Notes: generated from the sequence alone by a model not told the origin. 64,000 nucleotides of DNA from Verrucomicrobiia bacterium (GCA_030432235.1 JAUIHT010000001.1:682001-746000); one strand, 5' to 3'. Shown: positions 27,879 to 35,306, numbered from the stretch's first letter. Translations and numbers: made by a program.

Positions 27879-28328
27879 TTATGCTTTAATAGTTCGAAGT
27901 TCGTTAATACTTTGCTCGGTATGCATCCTGAGCTCGATAAGGAGGGCCTGGGTGCCCCCGTCGACGGTATCTTCGATCAAGGTTTCGCGAATGGTCGTCA
28001 GCAATTGCTCCTCGCCGCGGATGCATTCCTCGATGACCGCTTCTGTGTCATCACTGGAAAAAACGTCCTTCAGCTTGAGCAATCCCCGGTGCAGGGAGCC
28101 CTTAACGCTTCCACCGGGCTCGCCGCTATCGCCGATGCAACGCTGGCGCTCCTGCAGCTCCTCGGCAAACTTCTGGCGCACCATCGCCCGGGCTTTCCAG
28201 GAGGCGGCCAGCTGCGGGTGATCTTCTTTCACCGCTTCGGCGGCGTCGTCATAGCCTTTGATGGAGTCGTGACAGTATTGCACGATCGACTTCAAATCGC
28301 TGGAGAGATCTTTTTTTAATGTACTCAT
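27879..28328 (-). CDS. DUF2383 / PA2169 family four-helix-bundle protein
   Basis: The 149-residue product from the ATG at 28328 (MSTLKKDLSSDLKSIVQYCHDS) matches the DUF2383 ferritin-like family: ASWKARAMVRQKFAEELQERQ, GSLHRGLLKLKDVF, then IEECIRGEEQLL. The reading frame extends upstream to 28373, but the extra residues resemble no family start and would overlap the YciF gene. Function is unknown; such proteins recur next to YciE/YciF proteins in stress-induced operons of proteobacteria. Here it lies between a YciF-like gene (25 bases upstream) and a phospholipase D gene (54 bases downstream). Confidence 0.83.
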   Translation of the reverse strand: MSTLKKDLSSDLKSIVQYCHDSIKGYDDAAEAVKEDHPQLAASWKARAMVRQKFAEELQERQRCIGDSGEPGGSVKGSLHRGLLKLKDVFSSDDTEAVIEECIRGEEQLLTTIRETLIEDTVDGGTQALLIELRMHTEQSINELRTIKA

Positions 28329-28353
28329 GGGTAGAGATGTTGGGAGGTTGATA

Positions 28354-28857
28354 TTATTGAACGGCCTGGGCATGGATGCCTTCGGAGAAGAGGCCGCCGT
28401 CGGCCAGCTTCTTAAGCAGTGAGCTGGCTTCGGATTCCTGACTCAGCGTTTCCTTCAGGAGATCGGCGTCTTGCTTTTCGTTGAGCACTTCGGCCAGGGA
28501 AATGGCGGTCTCGTAGGCAGCGATTTCGTAGTGCTCAACGCGGAAGGCGGCAGCGATAAGATGCGCGTCAATCAACTCGCTGGGGCCACTGGACTCAAGG
28601 GCTTCCTCGCCTTCTTTGATCAGCCCCTTCATGGCCTGGCAAACGTGGCCGCCAGCCTTGACGGTGGTATGTCCGTCGAAAATGGTCTTGAGGCGCTCCA
28701 CTTGGCCTTTGGTTTCTTCCAGATGCTCACTGAAAGCGTTCTTCAAGTCTTGTGAGCGGGCCTTCCAGGCCATTTTAGGCAGCGCATCCAGAAGCTGGGT
28801 TTCAGCGCTGTAGATATCTTGCAATTGTTCCAGGTATAGGTCTCTTAACGTGTTCAT
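28354..28857 (-). CDS. YciE/YciF family (DUF892) ferritin-like stress protein
   Basis: This 167-residue protein starts with the family signature LRDLYLEQLQDIYSAETQLLDALPKMA and carries the helices expected of a four-helix ferritin-like fold. Glutamate and histidine residues are placed for a di-iron site (AETQ, HLEETKGQ, EHYEIAAYETAI). YciF-type proteins are induced by osmotic and general stress in enterobacteria; their chemistry is not established. The gene lies 30 bases after YqaE and 25 bases before the DUF2383 gene, all co-directional, so a stress operon is likely. A second, divergent paralogue is at 32214-32726. Confidence 0.88.
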   Translation of the reverse strand: MNTLRDLYLEQLQDIYSAETQLLDALPKMAWKARSQDLKNAFSEHLEETKGQVERLKTIFDGHTTVKAGGHVCQAMKGLIKEGEEALESSGPSELIDAHLIAAAFRVEHYEIAAYETAISLAEVLNEKQDADLLKETLSQESEASSLLKKLADGGLFSEGIHAQAVQ

Positions 28858-28887
28858 GATACTTTCTAGTTGTATGGTTTGTGTGAA

Positions 28888-29058
28888 TTATTCCTTCGGA
28901 GTGCCCAGGATGACGATGACGGCATGAATGACGCCCGGCAGCCACCCCAGGAGGGTGAGAATAAGGTTGATGAGGAATTGGGTCCCGAGGCCTTTTTGAA
29001 CCGCGACCGCGGCCGGTGGTAAAAGGATGGCAAGTATGACTAGTAGGAGTTGGCTCAT
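28888..29058 (-). CDS. YqaE/Pmp3 family small membrane proteolipid
   Basis: A 56-residue hydrophobic protein with two transmembrane helices. The first reads LLLVILAILLPPAAVAVQKG, including the family PP.AV...G signature, and the second FLINLILTLLGWLPGVIHAVIVI carries the GW.PG.IHA motif of Pmp3/YqaE. Family members are induced by salt and cold stress and affect membrane potential. The ATG at 29058 is chosen because family members start at this point; the frame upstream to 29103 is not conserved. It appears to head the operon with YciF, DUF2383 and phospholipase D. Confidence 0.88.
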   Translation of the reverse strand: MSQLLLVILAILLPPAAVAVQKGLGTQFLINLILTLLGWLPGVIHAVIVILGTPKE

Positions 29059-29147
29059 GTGAAGTGTTGGTAATGATTTTCGAAAAGTGTTGCCGTTGCA
29101 CACGGCACGGAATTCGCGCAGGCGAAACTTTTTGGGTGGTTATTTAC

Positions 29148-29178
29148 TGCCCGGACGGGGTTCGGCCCGTCACGGGCA
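29148..29178 (-). terminator. GC-rich hairpin after the DUF1328 gene
   Basis: TGCCCG-GACGGG pairs with CCCGTC-A-CGGGCA around a GTTCGG loop with one bulged base. It lies 36 bases beyond the DUF1328 stop on the minus strand. No clear T-run follows, so termination efficiency is uncertain. Confidence 0.45.
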
Positions 29179-29213
29179 ATGGAATGTATCGCTAGTGTTG
29201 ACTAACGGGCTTC

Positions 29214-29387
29214 TTAGACCGGATTCTTGCCACGAATCGCGCTGGCGATGGCGGCAACGACGAGCAGTACTAAGAAGACAAAGAAAAGAATCTTGGCGAT
29301 TCCGGCGGCGGCCCCAGCGATTCCAGTGAATCCGAGAAGACCGGCGATGAGTGCTACTACGAAGAATATGAGTGCCCAACTTAACAT
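29214..29387 (-). CDS. DUF1328 family small membrane protein
   Basis: A 57-residue open frame read by eye from the ATG at 29385-29387 to the TAA at 29214-29216. It has two hydrophobic helices: [19 protein letters not shown], then a glycine/alanine linker [12 protein letters not shown], then [19 protein letters not shown]. This is the DUF1328 (YtjA-like) layout, an uncharacterised small membrane protein often linked to stress. A good ribosome site (AAGGAAAGGAA) precedes the start. A close match to a sigma-54 promoter sits at 29435-29452, giving a leader of about 38 bases. Confidence 0.88.
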   Translation of the reverse strand: MLSWALIFFVVALIAGLLGFTGIAGAAAGIAKILFFVFLVLLVVAAIASAIRGKNPV

Positions 29388-29434
29388 GGTATTTCCTTTC
29401 CTTTATGGATTAACGTTAGATTCGATACCACTTA

Positions 29435-29452
29435 TTGCTGAGGTCGTGCCAA
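29435..29452 (-). promoter_or_regulatory. Sigma-54 promoter of the DUF1328 gene
   Basis: Minus strand TTGGCACG-ACCT-CAGCAA has a perfect -24 octamer and a GC at -12 exactly 10 bases from the GG; only the two bases before that GC differ from consensus. The predicted start is near 29425, 38 bases before the ATG. Confidence 0.65.
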
Positions 29453-29469
29453 CTAAGTCGACTAAATCT

Positions 29470-29494
29470 TAAGGCGCTAATAATAAGCGCCTTA
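29470..29494. other. Perfect 9-bp hairpin between DUF1328 and response regulator genes
   Basis: TAAGGCGCT (29470-29478) and AGCGCCTTA (29486-29494) enclose AATAATA. It may end transcription of the response regulator gene (stop at 29681) or insulate the DUF1328 promoter. There is no strong T-run. The remaining sequence up to 29680 shows no gene. Confidence 0.45.
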
Positions 29495-29680
29495 TGAAAA
29501 ATGGAATTTCTTGGCGGGTTCTCGATAGTGCAGATTGCATGGCGTTAATCGAGCCATGCATGACATATTGCATACACGCAAAAGCAGCCCAGGGCCGGTA
29601 TCACCGTATTCCGCAGAATGTCTTCGGTCAGGCGGAAATGGGAGCCACTATTTTGCTCCCGCTGGCGAGTCAGGGAAGAC

Positions 29681-30292
29681 TCAGCTATCGGTCCACAAGT
29701 GCTTCTTGCGGAAGAGGGTGGTGCGGTGTATCTGCAGGATTTCGGCAGCCTTCGTAATGCTCTTTTCCCTCAAAATAGTGCGGCGAATATGTTCGTTTTC
29801 AATGGCTTCGAGCGAGGTCCGATCCCCAAGCATGAGGCTGTCGGAATGAGGCTGCTGATCTACAATCATATCTTTCAGGCACTCGGGTCGCTCTGTCGAA
29901 AACAGGCTTGTCAAAACCTGCTCCACGTTCAGCGGTTTGATGAGGAAGTCCCGTGCACCCATCTTGAGGGCGGTAACCGCGCTTTGCAGGGAACGGTACT
30001 GACTCATCAAAACGATGGGAAAATCGGGTTGTGCATCCAGCACGTCGGCGAGCAGGTATAAGCCGTTGTTATCCCCGAGCCGTAAGTCCACACAGGCCCC
30101 GGAACAATCGTACTGCGAGAGACGGTCGCGCGCTTCCGCGATGGATTGCGCCAGTGTAACGGGACAGTGAGCGGCCTCGAACAGCTTCTTTGATTCCTTT
30201 AAGAAGCCTCTGGAGTCGTCCACCAGCAATATAGGCTTTGTCGGTATCAGCGCGTTAATCTTTTCAATGGGTAATCGTTTATTTGCCTCCAT
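29681..30292 (-). CDS. Response regulator with Fis-type DNA-binding domain (ActR/RegA-like)
   Basis: This 203-residue regulator has a receiver domain at about residues 18-130, with Asp25-Asp26, phosphoacceptor Asp69 (VDLRLGDNNG) and Lys118 (FLIKPLN). A short linker leads to a C-terminal Fis-like helix-turn-helix (about 165-203; EHIRRTILREKSITKAAEILQIHRTTLFRKK). There is no AAA+ domain, so it resembles ActR/RegA/PrrA regulators and does not activate sigma-54. It is divergent from the histidine kinase gene at 30427, its likely partner, across a 134-base shared promoter region. Confidence 0.9.
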   Translation of the reverse strand: MEANKRLPIEKINALIPTKPILLVDDSRGFLKESKKLFEAAHCPVTLAQSIAEARDRLSQYDCSGACVDLRLGDNNGLYLLADVLDAQPDFPIVLMSQYRSLQSAVTALKMGARDFLIKPLNVEQVLTSLFSTERPECLKDMIVDQQPHSDSLMLGDRTSLEAIENEHIRRTILREKSITKAAEILQIHRTTLFRKKHLWTDS

Positions 30293-30426
30293 ACATCTTC
30301 CCCTGATATTGCATCATCCTTTCATGTAGAGTTATTGATGGCAAGACGACAGACACCATTTGGGATTTGTAATTTATATCCGGGCTCGCAGGCTTGAGGC
30401 GAATGCGCGGCTTTTTCCGTGTTACT

Positions 30427-31662
30427 ATGAAAATTGAGACATTTCTCTCCGAAAACAGACAGTCCATACTGGACCACTGGCGGGCTCTGGCTACGCAAGA
30501 CAATGAATTGCGCTCTGCCAATTCCCTGTCTTTTCGTCAATTCAGGGACCACATCCCCGCAGTGCTGGATAAGCTGGAAAAGCACATCGCCGAAAGCAAC
30601 AACGGGGATACGCCTCCGCTGGCTTGGGCCAAGTCCGACCTGGCAAGGCACGGCTTTCACCGTTGGCAGCAGGGCTATAAGCTTTCCGAGGTTGCACGCG
30701 ACTGGGCACACTTGCACATGGCGCTTATTGCCACGGTCGAGGCTTACCTGGAGCAGGGCGGGGATTCGGAGTGTGCGCATACGGCCTATCGCCATATTGC
30801 CAATTTTATGCATCAGGGCAGCCTGGAAAGCACGCTTGAGTATGAGCATTTGAAGAGTGCCGAAGCGGCGGCCCACGTTCAGGAGATGAAGAATAATATG
30901 TTGTTGGTGGGTGAGAACGAGCCTGAGCAGTCGATAGATTTCAGTTACATCATTCACGATCTCCGCCACGAAGTAACACTGGTGGCCGGGGCCACTCAAC
31001 TCTTTGACGATAGCCTGAATGTGACGGCCCGGGAGCGCGCTTTAAACTATCTGAAGCACGGCATTTCATCCATGGAGTCGCTCGTCGGGGATCTGATGGC
31101 CCTCGTGCAGCTGAACTCCGGGGCTGGGAAGCTTAACCTGACGACAGTCGAGCCGGATACGTTCATCGCCAAGATTTTGAACAAATGTAAGGCGACCGCG
31201 GATCAAATAGGCATCGCACTAAAATACGCGAGCGATCCCCTCCCTTCGCTGCAGACAGACACTTCCAAGGTTACCCGCATACTTCAGAATTTAGTTATCA
31301 ATTCCATGAAGTATGCCAAAAAGGGAGAAATTAGAGTGACCTGGGGGCCGTCGACCATCGAGAAGCACTGGTACCTGCGCGTTGAAGATAACGGACCCGG
31401 CATGACTGACTCCACTCAGGCTCCCTTCGCGCAAAATCTTATTCCTGCGGATAAGCGAAAGAAGCCTCGGGCGACCGAAGCCGAGCAATGCGACGAGCCC
31501 CACGCGGAATCGGACAACCAAAGCCAATTGATACGCACTTCGGAAGGCCTGGGCCTGAGCATCGTGAAACGTCTTTGCGAAGTGCTCAACGGTACCTTCG
31601 AGCTGGATCCCAACTATACGGATGGCACACGGCTGACGGTTCATCTGCCTTTCCGCTACTGA
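30427..31662 (+). CDS. Soluble sensor histidine kinase with RsbRD-like N-terminal domain
   Basis: From the ATG at 30427 the product is 411 residues with no transmembrane segment. Residues 1-145 are helical (FLSENRQSILDHWRAL, GFHRWQQGYKLSEVARDW) and resemble the globin-fold RsbRD/RsbU N-terminal sensor found in stress-signalling proteins. The H-box is at His177 (IIHDLRHEVTLVAG), the N-box at NLVINSMKYA with Asn292, then DNGPGM (321-326) and EGLGLSIVKRLCE. The lid between the last two motifs is long and charged. An upstream in-frame ATG at 30394 would add 11 residues without support. It is divergent from the Fis-type response regulator. A cytoplasmic stress input is inferred. Confidence 0.85.
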   Translation: MKIETFLSENRQSILDHWRALATQDNELRSANSLSFRQFRDHIPAVLDKLEKHIAESNNGDTPPLAWAKSDLARHGFHRWQQGYKLSEVARDWAHLHMALIATVEAYLEQGGDSECAHTAYRHIANFMHQGSLESTLEYEHLKSAEAAAHVQEMKNNMLLVGENEPEQSIDFSYIIHDLRHEVTLVAGATQLFDDSLNVTARERALNYLKHGISSMESLVGDLMALVQLNSGAGKLNLTTVEPDTFIAKILNKCKATADQIGIALKYASDPLPSLQTDTSKVTRILQNLVINSMKYAKKGEIRVTWGPSTIEKHWYLRVEDNGPGMTDSTQAPFAQNLIPADKRKKPRATEAEQCDEPHAESDNQSQLIRTSEGLGLSIVKRLCEVLNGTFELDPNYTDGTRLTVHLPFRY

Positions 31663-31790
31663 GGCATCGTGCATTGTGCCCTGTTTCCGTGCGCCGATGC
31701 CTATGGATTTGCATTGCCGTGCTGTTGGTGTGTTTTAGGTCGTATCTTTAAGGTGCTCTAATTCAAGTGGTTGCGGAGTTGGTGTGCGAC

Positions 31791-31808
31791 TTGGCACGGG
31801 GTTGGCAT
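31791..31808 (+). promoter_or_regulatory. Sigma-54 promoter of the small lipoprotein gene
   Basis: TTGGCACG-GGGT-TGGCAT carries a perfect -24 octamer and the invariant GC exactly 10 bases after the GG; TGGCA differs from TTGCA by one base. The predicted start is near 31818, 18 bases before the ATG at 31836. Confidence 0.7.
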
Positions 31809-31835
31809 TACCATTAGGGAACACACCTAAATATT

Positions 31836-32030
31836 ATGAACAACATCAAACATTACCTGATTCTCATCGCGATTAGTTTTTCCCTGGCCTTTGCGGGCTG
31901 TAACAAGGATGCCGGAGACCACTTGGAAGACGCCGGTGACTCCATTTCCAATGCAGCTGAGGAAGCTGCCGATAGCACCGGCGACGCCATCGAAGACGCT
32001 GGCGACAAGGTCGAGGATGCTACGGATTAA
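31836..32030 (+). CDS. Small acidic lipoprotein
   Basis: A 64-residue protein with a lipoprotein signal peptide: HYLILIAISFSLAFAGC, lipobox FAGC with Cys22. The mature part is about 40 residues of short acidic, alanine-rich, amphipathic repeats (HLEDAGDSISNAAEEAADSTG and so on), probably a single helix. It resembles small stress-induced envelope lipoproteins such as the entericidin/YqjD-like group in composition only; no family is assigned. It has a strong -24/-12 promoter directly upstream and a perfect 14-bp terminator downstream, so it forms a single-gene transcription unit. Confidence 0.85.
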   Translation: MNNIKHYLILIAISFSLAFAGCNKDAGDHLEDAGDSISNAAEEAADSTGDAIEDAGDKVEDATD

Positions 32031-32108
32031 TACCCTCGGGTCAGTAGATGAACTTCTCAAAAAGACAAAGTAAGCGTTAACAGACTAAACGTTATTTGGC
32101 AGTAGGGT

Positions 32109-32145
32109 GGGCGACCGACTTTAAAGTCGGTCGCCCTTATTTTTA
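32109..32145 (+). terminator. Intrinsic terminator of the lipoprotein gene
   Basis: A perfect 14-bp palindrome (GGGCGACCGACTTT at 32109-32122 and its complement at 32123-32136) is followed by TTATTTTTA. It sits 78 bases after the lipoprotein stop and has the classical intrinsic-terminator form. Confidence 0.88.
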
Positions 32146-32213
32146 CGTGGATGGATAGGTCTACGTACTAGCCGTTAGATTGTGTCGACAGCGCTTTCGT
32201 ATCTGCTGAGGAC

Positions 32214-32726
32214 TTAATCCGTTTGATGCAGAATCTGTTGGTAAAGCCCTTTGCTAAAGAGTTTGCCTTCGGTAATTTGATTTAAGGAATGCCTCATACC
32301 CTCGACGCGTTGCAGACGAATAAGCAGGATATCCTCGATGTTTTTTCTTTTGGTCGCCTTAGCCGCCGCGAAAGCGCAGTCCAGCACTGCCTCCTGATAT
32401 GCGAGCAGGCGTCGGCAGCAACTGACGATGGAAACATCCTTGATGTTGTTGGTGGGCAGATTGGCAAGTATCTCGCGCCCTTGCCGGACGATGCCCTCCG
32501 CAGCGTAGCAACTATTGCCGAAAGTATCCTCACGGAGAATGGTAAAGATGGCGAAGATGTCCTCTTGGGACTCCGCGTTGTCTTTATGAAAACTTTCCAG
32601 AAAAGCTTTCATGCCGGGAAATTGCGCGGCGTTAACCAATTCTTTCAGAAATGGCCCCAGTAGGACTTCGGCATGGTATAGGTCCCGTAAGTCCGATACC
32701 ATCTGACACTGTAGAGATTTTAGCAT
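32214..32726 (-). CDS. YciE/YciF-like (DUF892) ferritin-like protein
   Basis: This 170-residue protein opens with SDLRDLYHAEVLLGPFLKELVNAA, a divergent version of the DUF892 start, followed by helices with FHKDNAESQEDIF, a CCRRLLAYQEAVLDCAFAAA segment, and an ending (LNQITEGKLFSKGLY) parallel to the DGGLFSEGIHAQ ending of the other YciF protein in this window. It is therefore a distant paralogue of 28354-28857. Several iron-ligand positions seem altered, so metal binding is uncertain. It is transcribed alone on the minus strand and ends the stress-gene region just before the biosynthetic cluster. Confidence 0.8.
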   Translation of the reverse strand: MLKSLQCQMVSDLRDLYHAEVLLGPFLKELVNAAQFPGMKAFLESFHKDNAESQEDIFAIFTILREDTFGNSCYAAEGIVRQGREILANLPTNNIKDVSIVSCCRRLLAYQEAVLDCAFAAAKATKRKNIEDILLIRLQRVEGMRHSLNQITEGKLFSKGLYQQILHQTD

Positions 32727-32937
32727 CTAAGCGATTAAAATTATCCTACTCCCCGTGCCTAGCAAGTGAATCCAACTGGATTACATGACGTTTTTTGCAA
32801 CAGTGGGAGGCTGGCGTCGGCGTACCGATTTCGGGATTCTATCGTCCCTGCCACGGCGGGATTGTCGGTTGCGCGGTTTAGACCAACTTGTACAGGCTTG
32901 CCGAGTGCGAGAGCCGGACTCATTGTTCGCGGGGTTC

Positions 32938-33678
32938 ATGTCAGCACGGAAACCACACGCTCAGATCGAAAAATATTACGGGGATGAGGCCGGAAAGCAG
33001 CAGTACCTGCGCTCGCTGTTTGATTTGGCTGCGCCCTACTATGAAGGCATTGCCAAGTGGGGCTGGCTGGGCACGGGAGGACGCTATCGTGTTTGGGCGC
33101 TCAAGCGTGCCGGGCTGAAGCCGGGCATGCGCCTGCTGGATGTTGCCGCGGGTACCGGGCCGACTGCCCGCGCGGCGGCGGAGATTTTGGGCTCCGCCGA
33201 CGGCATTACCTGCCTGGAGCCCTCCGCGGGCATGATTGCTGAGGCACGCAAGACGCTGTCTTGCACCTTCGTCCAGGCGGGCGCCGACGACATGCCGCTC
33301 CCGTCCGGTGAGTTCGACTTTCTCAGCATGGGCTTCGCCTTGCGTCATGTGGAAGACCTGCGTGGCGCCTTCTCGGAGTTCATTCGGGTACTCAAACCGG
33401 GCGGCAAGGCACTCATCCTGGATGAAACCGTGCCCAAGCGCGGGTTGCGCCGGTTTTTCATGAAGCTGTATTTCAAACATGTCCTGCCGGCGTTCACACG
33501 TATGTTTACACGCAGTCGGCCCGCGCAGGAGATGATGGACTACTACTGGGAAACGCTTGAGCGGATGGTAGAGCCCGAGGTGGTGCTTCAGGCCATGCGC
33601 GAGGCGGGTTTCACGGAGGTGAGACATCACCTTATCGCGGGCATGTTCAGCGAGTATTCGGGCATCAAGGCCTCTTGA
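32938..33678 (+). CDS. Class I SAM-dependent methyltransferase (UbiE-like)
   Basis: The 246-residue product has the Rossmann-type methyltransferase motifs: motif I LLDVAAGTGPT (residues 66-76), acidic LEPSAGMIAEAR, motif II FDFLSMGFALRHVEDL and motif III VLKPGGKALILDE. Overall it resembles UbiE/MenG quinone methyltransferases. The ATG at 32938 is preferred; the frame continues upstream to 32785, but that stretch does not look protein-like. Methyltransferases in aryl polyene clusters O- or C-methylate the aromatic head group, and location beside the chorismatase/ACP/ketosynthase operon suggests this role. Its 3' end overlaps by 14 bases the convergent lipoprotein gene. Confidence 0.82.
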   Translation: MSARKPHAQIEKYYGDEAGKQQYLRSLFDLAAPYYEGIAKWGWLGTGGRYRVWALKRAGLKPGMRLLDVAAGTGPTARAAAEILGSADGITCLEPSAGMIAEARKTLSCTFVQAGADDMPLPSGEFDFLSMGFALRHVEDLRGAFSEFIRVLKPGGKALILDETVPKRGLRRFFMKLYFKHVLPAFTRMFTRSRPAQEMMDYYWETLERMVEPEVVLQAMREAGFTEVRHHLIAGMFSEYSGIKAS

Positions 33679-34210
33679 GGGCGAGGGCGTGGATGGCATC
33701 CAACGCTTCGGCGATGTTATCACGAATGGCATTGGCGGAACCTGCGTTGCGGTTGCTGCCGGCCAAGCCTGTCACGCCACCCTGGGCGACGGTGATGATG
33801 TTCTGGCTCCAGAGGATTTTCCCGGAGTGTAAATCGATAAGGCGCCAGTACATCTCGGTTTCCGTCTCGGAACTGAGAGAAAAGAGGGCCTGGTTTTTGC
33901 GAACGAGCGAGGCGTAGAGCAGGTAATCGGCATTCGCCTTATCAGGCACAACCGGCGCGAAGAGGTTCGCGGCAAGTATTGAATGTTCGATGGCCTCGCG
34001 CAGCTCCGTATCGGAAACCTCCATGACGGCAGCCTCTCCGCTGTTGTCGCCGACTTGCACGGTGACGGACCCCAGAGGCTGCGCTTGATAGTCTACCTGT
34101 GCAACCTGCATGGACTCCGATGTAGTCGTGCAGCCCGTCAGCCAGGCGCTGATCAGGAAGAGCCCGAGCCGGTAAAGGTTTTTGCGCGGCTGGCTAGAAG
34201 CGGTACTCAT
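33665..34210 (-). CDS. Lipoprotein of unknown function, second gene of a lipoprotein pair
   Basis: A 181-residue protein starting at the ATG at 34210, with a lipoprotein signal (LYRLGLFLISAWLTGC, acylated Cys27). The mature part has a SDTELREAIEHSILAANLF helix, a YLLYASLVRKNQALFSLSSE strand pair and ETEMYWRLIDLHSGKILWSQN, a pattern of periplasmic lipoproteins that assemble with, or present, envelope components. I cannot name the family. It overlaps the upstream lipoprotein gene by 17 bases, and the pair is divergent from the biosynthetic operon. A role in anchoring or moving the polyene product at the outer membrane is inference only. Confidence 0.78.
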   Translation of the reverse strand: MSTASSQPRKNLYRLGLFLISAWLTGCTTTSESMQVAQVDYQAQPLGSVTVQVGDNSGEAAVMEVSDTELREAIEHSILAANLFAPVVPDKANADYLLYASLVRKNQALFSLSSETETEMYWRLIDLHSGKILWSQNIITVAQGGVTGLAGSNRNAGSANAIRDNIAEALDAIHALALKRP

Positions 34211-34793
34211 CGTTATATTGTGAGCTGCCTTGCTTGCCGCGACGGATGGTCTTCGTTTCCTCCTCGGGGATTTCCACGACGAGCGAAGGGTCCACCTCAT
34301 CGTAGATTTCATTAAGAGTTTCGTTGATCATATAGGTGGGCGGTTTGCGAATCGCGGAGGTGCGGTAGGACTCTCCAGAGGCCAGCAAATCTCCGCCGGG
34401 GGTCTTCATTTGAATATTCAGGCGGATCATATACATCGTCATGTCCCACATCCAGCGGTCCTGATAGGTCACCACGACATCGGTGTTTTCCGGGGCTTGG
34501 CCGGCCTCACCGGTGGCGGCCTTGAGCCCGCGTTCGCGCAGGCAATCGACAATCCGCTCATTGATTCCGCGGCCATCCTGGGGCAGCTGCTCCACGTAGT
34601 AATTGCCGCGCACGGCAAAGACTGGCGCATCGGCAGGGGCGGACTCGCCGACGGCGGTACTGATTTGTGTCCCCGGCACGACGGAGCCCTTCTGATGCCC
34701 CAGGCAACCGCCCAGCAGGAACAGGGGGATGAGCCACAGTGGGCATGAGTAACGGTGGAGTTTTTTTGGCAAGACGGATAAGTATGGGGACAT
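34194..34793 (-). CDS. Lipoprotein of unknown function, first gene of a lipoprotein pair
   Basis: A 199-residue protein from the ATG at 34793, with a signal peptide ending in LFLLGGC (Cys30). The mature domain includes FAVRGNYYVEQLPQDGRG, ERIVDCLRERGLKAATGE, DVVVTYQDRWMWDMTMYMIRL and LLASGESYRTSAIRKPP. This arrangement, a small alpha/beta domain followed by strands with an aromatic DRWMWDM stretch, recalls ABC-type auxiliary or DUF4136-like lipoproteins, but identity is not certain. It shares an 81-base divergent promoter region with the operon beginning at 34875, suggesting co-regulation with the biosynthetic genes. Confidence 0.78.
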   Translation of the reverse strand: MSPYLSVLPKKLHRYSCPLWLIPLFLLGGCLGHQKGSVVPGTQISTAVGESAPADAPVFAVRGNYYVEQLPQDGRGINERIVDCLRERGLKAATGEAGQAPENTDVVVTYQDRWMWDMTMYMIRLNIQMKTPGGDLLASGESYRTSAIRKPPTYMINETLNEIYDEVDPSLVVEIPEEETKTIRRGKQGSSQYNDEYRF

Positions 34794-34798
34794 CGTGT

Positions 34799-34829
34799 TT
34801 GAACTTTTTCGCCAAAGGCATTTTATGTA
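34799..34829 (+). promoter_or_regulatory. Possible promoter of the aryl polyene operon
   Basis: TTGAAC (34799-34804) and TATGTA (34824-34829) are separated by 19 bases in the gap upstream of the first plus-strand gene. The spacing is long for sigma-70-type promoters, so this is tentative. The same gap must hold the divergent lipoprotein promoter. Confidence 0.3.
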
Positions 34830-34874
34830 AACGGTGAAATCCGTATTTTCCCAATCCTCACTAAAAAACACACT

Positions 34875-35297
34875 ATGAAAATTACCCTGCCAATCTTCAG
34901 TCTCCTGCTCATCCTGGTTGCCTTCCAGGGCTGCGAATCGACCAAGGGCCTCTCCGCATCGACCAGCTACAACGAAGCGCCGCTGACCGTGGAAGTGCCC
35001 GCGGGCATGAGCAGTGCCGACGTGCAGAAAGCCATGGGAGCGACTTTTGCCGGCCGCCAGTGGACCGTGACCGATACCACTGGAGACAGTATGACGGCGA
35101 TTCTGAATCACCGGGGCTATCAGGCCAAGGCCACCATGGTGCGCAGCGGCAATACCATCCGCATTCTCAGCGAATCGAAGATGCTGGACAGCAAGACTGA
35201 TGAATACGTCCCCGCCGTGCCACTTGGCTGGTTGCAGAACCTGCAGAAGGACCTCCGTAAGCGTTTGTCCCAGGCAGCTTACACCGATTTTCAATAA
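34875..35297 (+). CDS. Lipoprotein of unknown function at the head of the aryl polyene operon
   Basis: A 140-residue protein with a lipoprotein signal (ITLPIFSLLLILVAFQGC, Cys20). The mature domain is a compact alpha/beta fold (SADVQKAMGATFAGRQWTVT, then DSMTAILNHRGYQAKATMV, then NTIRILSES, and a C-terminal helix), resembling small periplasmic domains of unknown function. It ends 9 bases before the chorismatase start and so is likely the first gene of the operon. A function in product handling at the envelope is inferred from position; no catalytic motif is seen. Confidence 0.78.
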   Translation: MKITLPIFSLLLILVAFQGCESTKGLSASTSYNEAPLTVEVPAGMSSADVQKAMGATFAGRQWTVTDTTGDSMTAILNHRGYQAKATMVRSGNTIRILSESKMLDSKTDEYVPAVPLGWLQNLQKDLRKRLSQAAYTDFQ

Positions 35298-35306
35298 TCC
35301 TGATTC

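Noticed and set aside
29106-29122. Plus-strand -24/-12-like element (CGGCACG with GC 10 bases on)
   Set aside because: No plus-strand gene lies downstream; the genes around it are all on the minus strand.
29494-29757. 87-codon plus-strand frame
   Set aside because: Overlaps the response regulator gene antisense and has unprotein-like composition.
32785-32937. Longer start for the methyltransferase
   Set aside because: The extra 51 residues are arginine-rich with no conserved features and no ribosome site; the ATG at 32938 fits the family.
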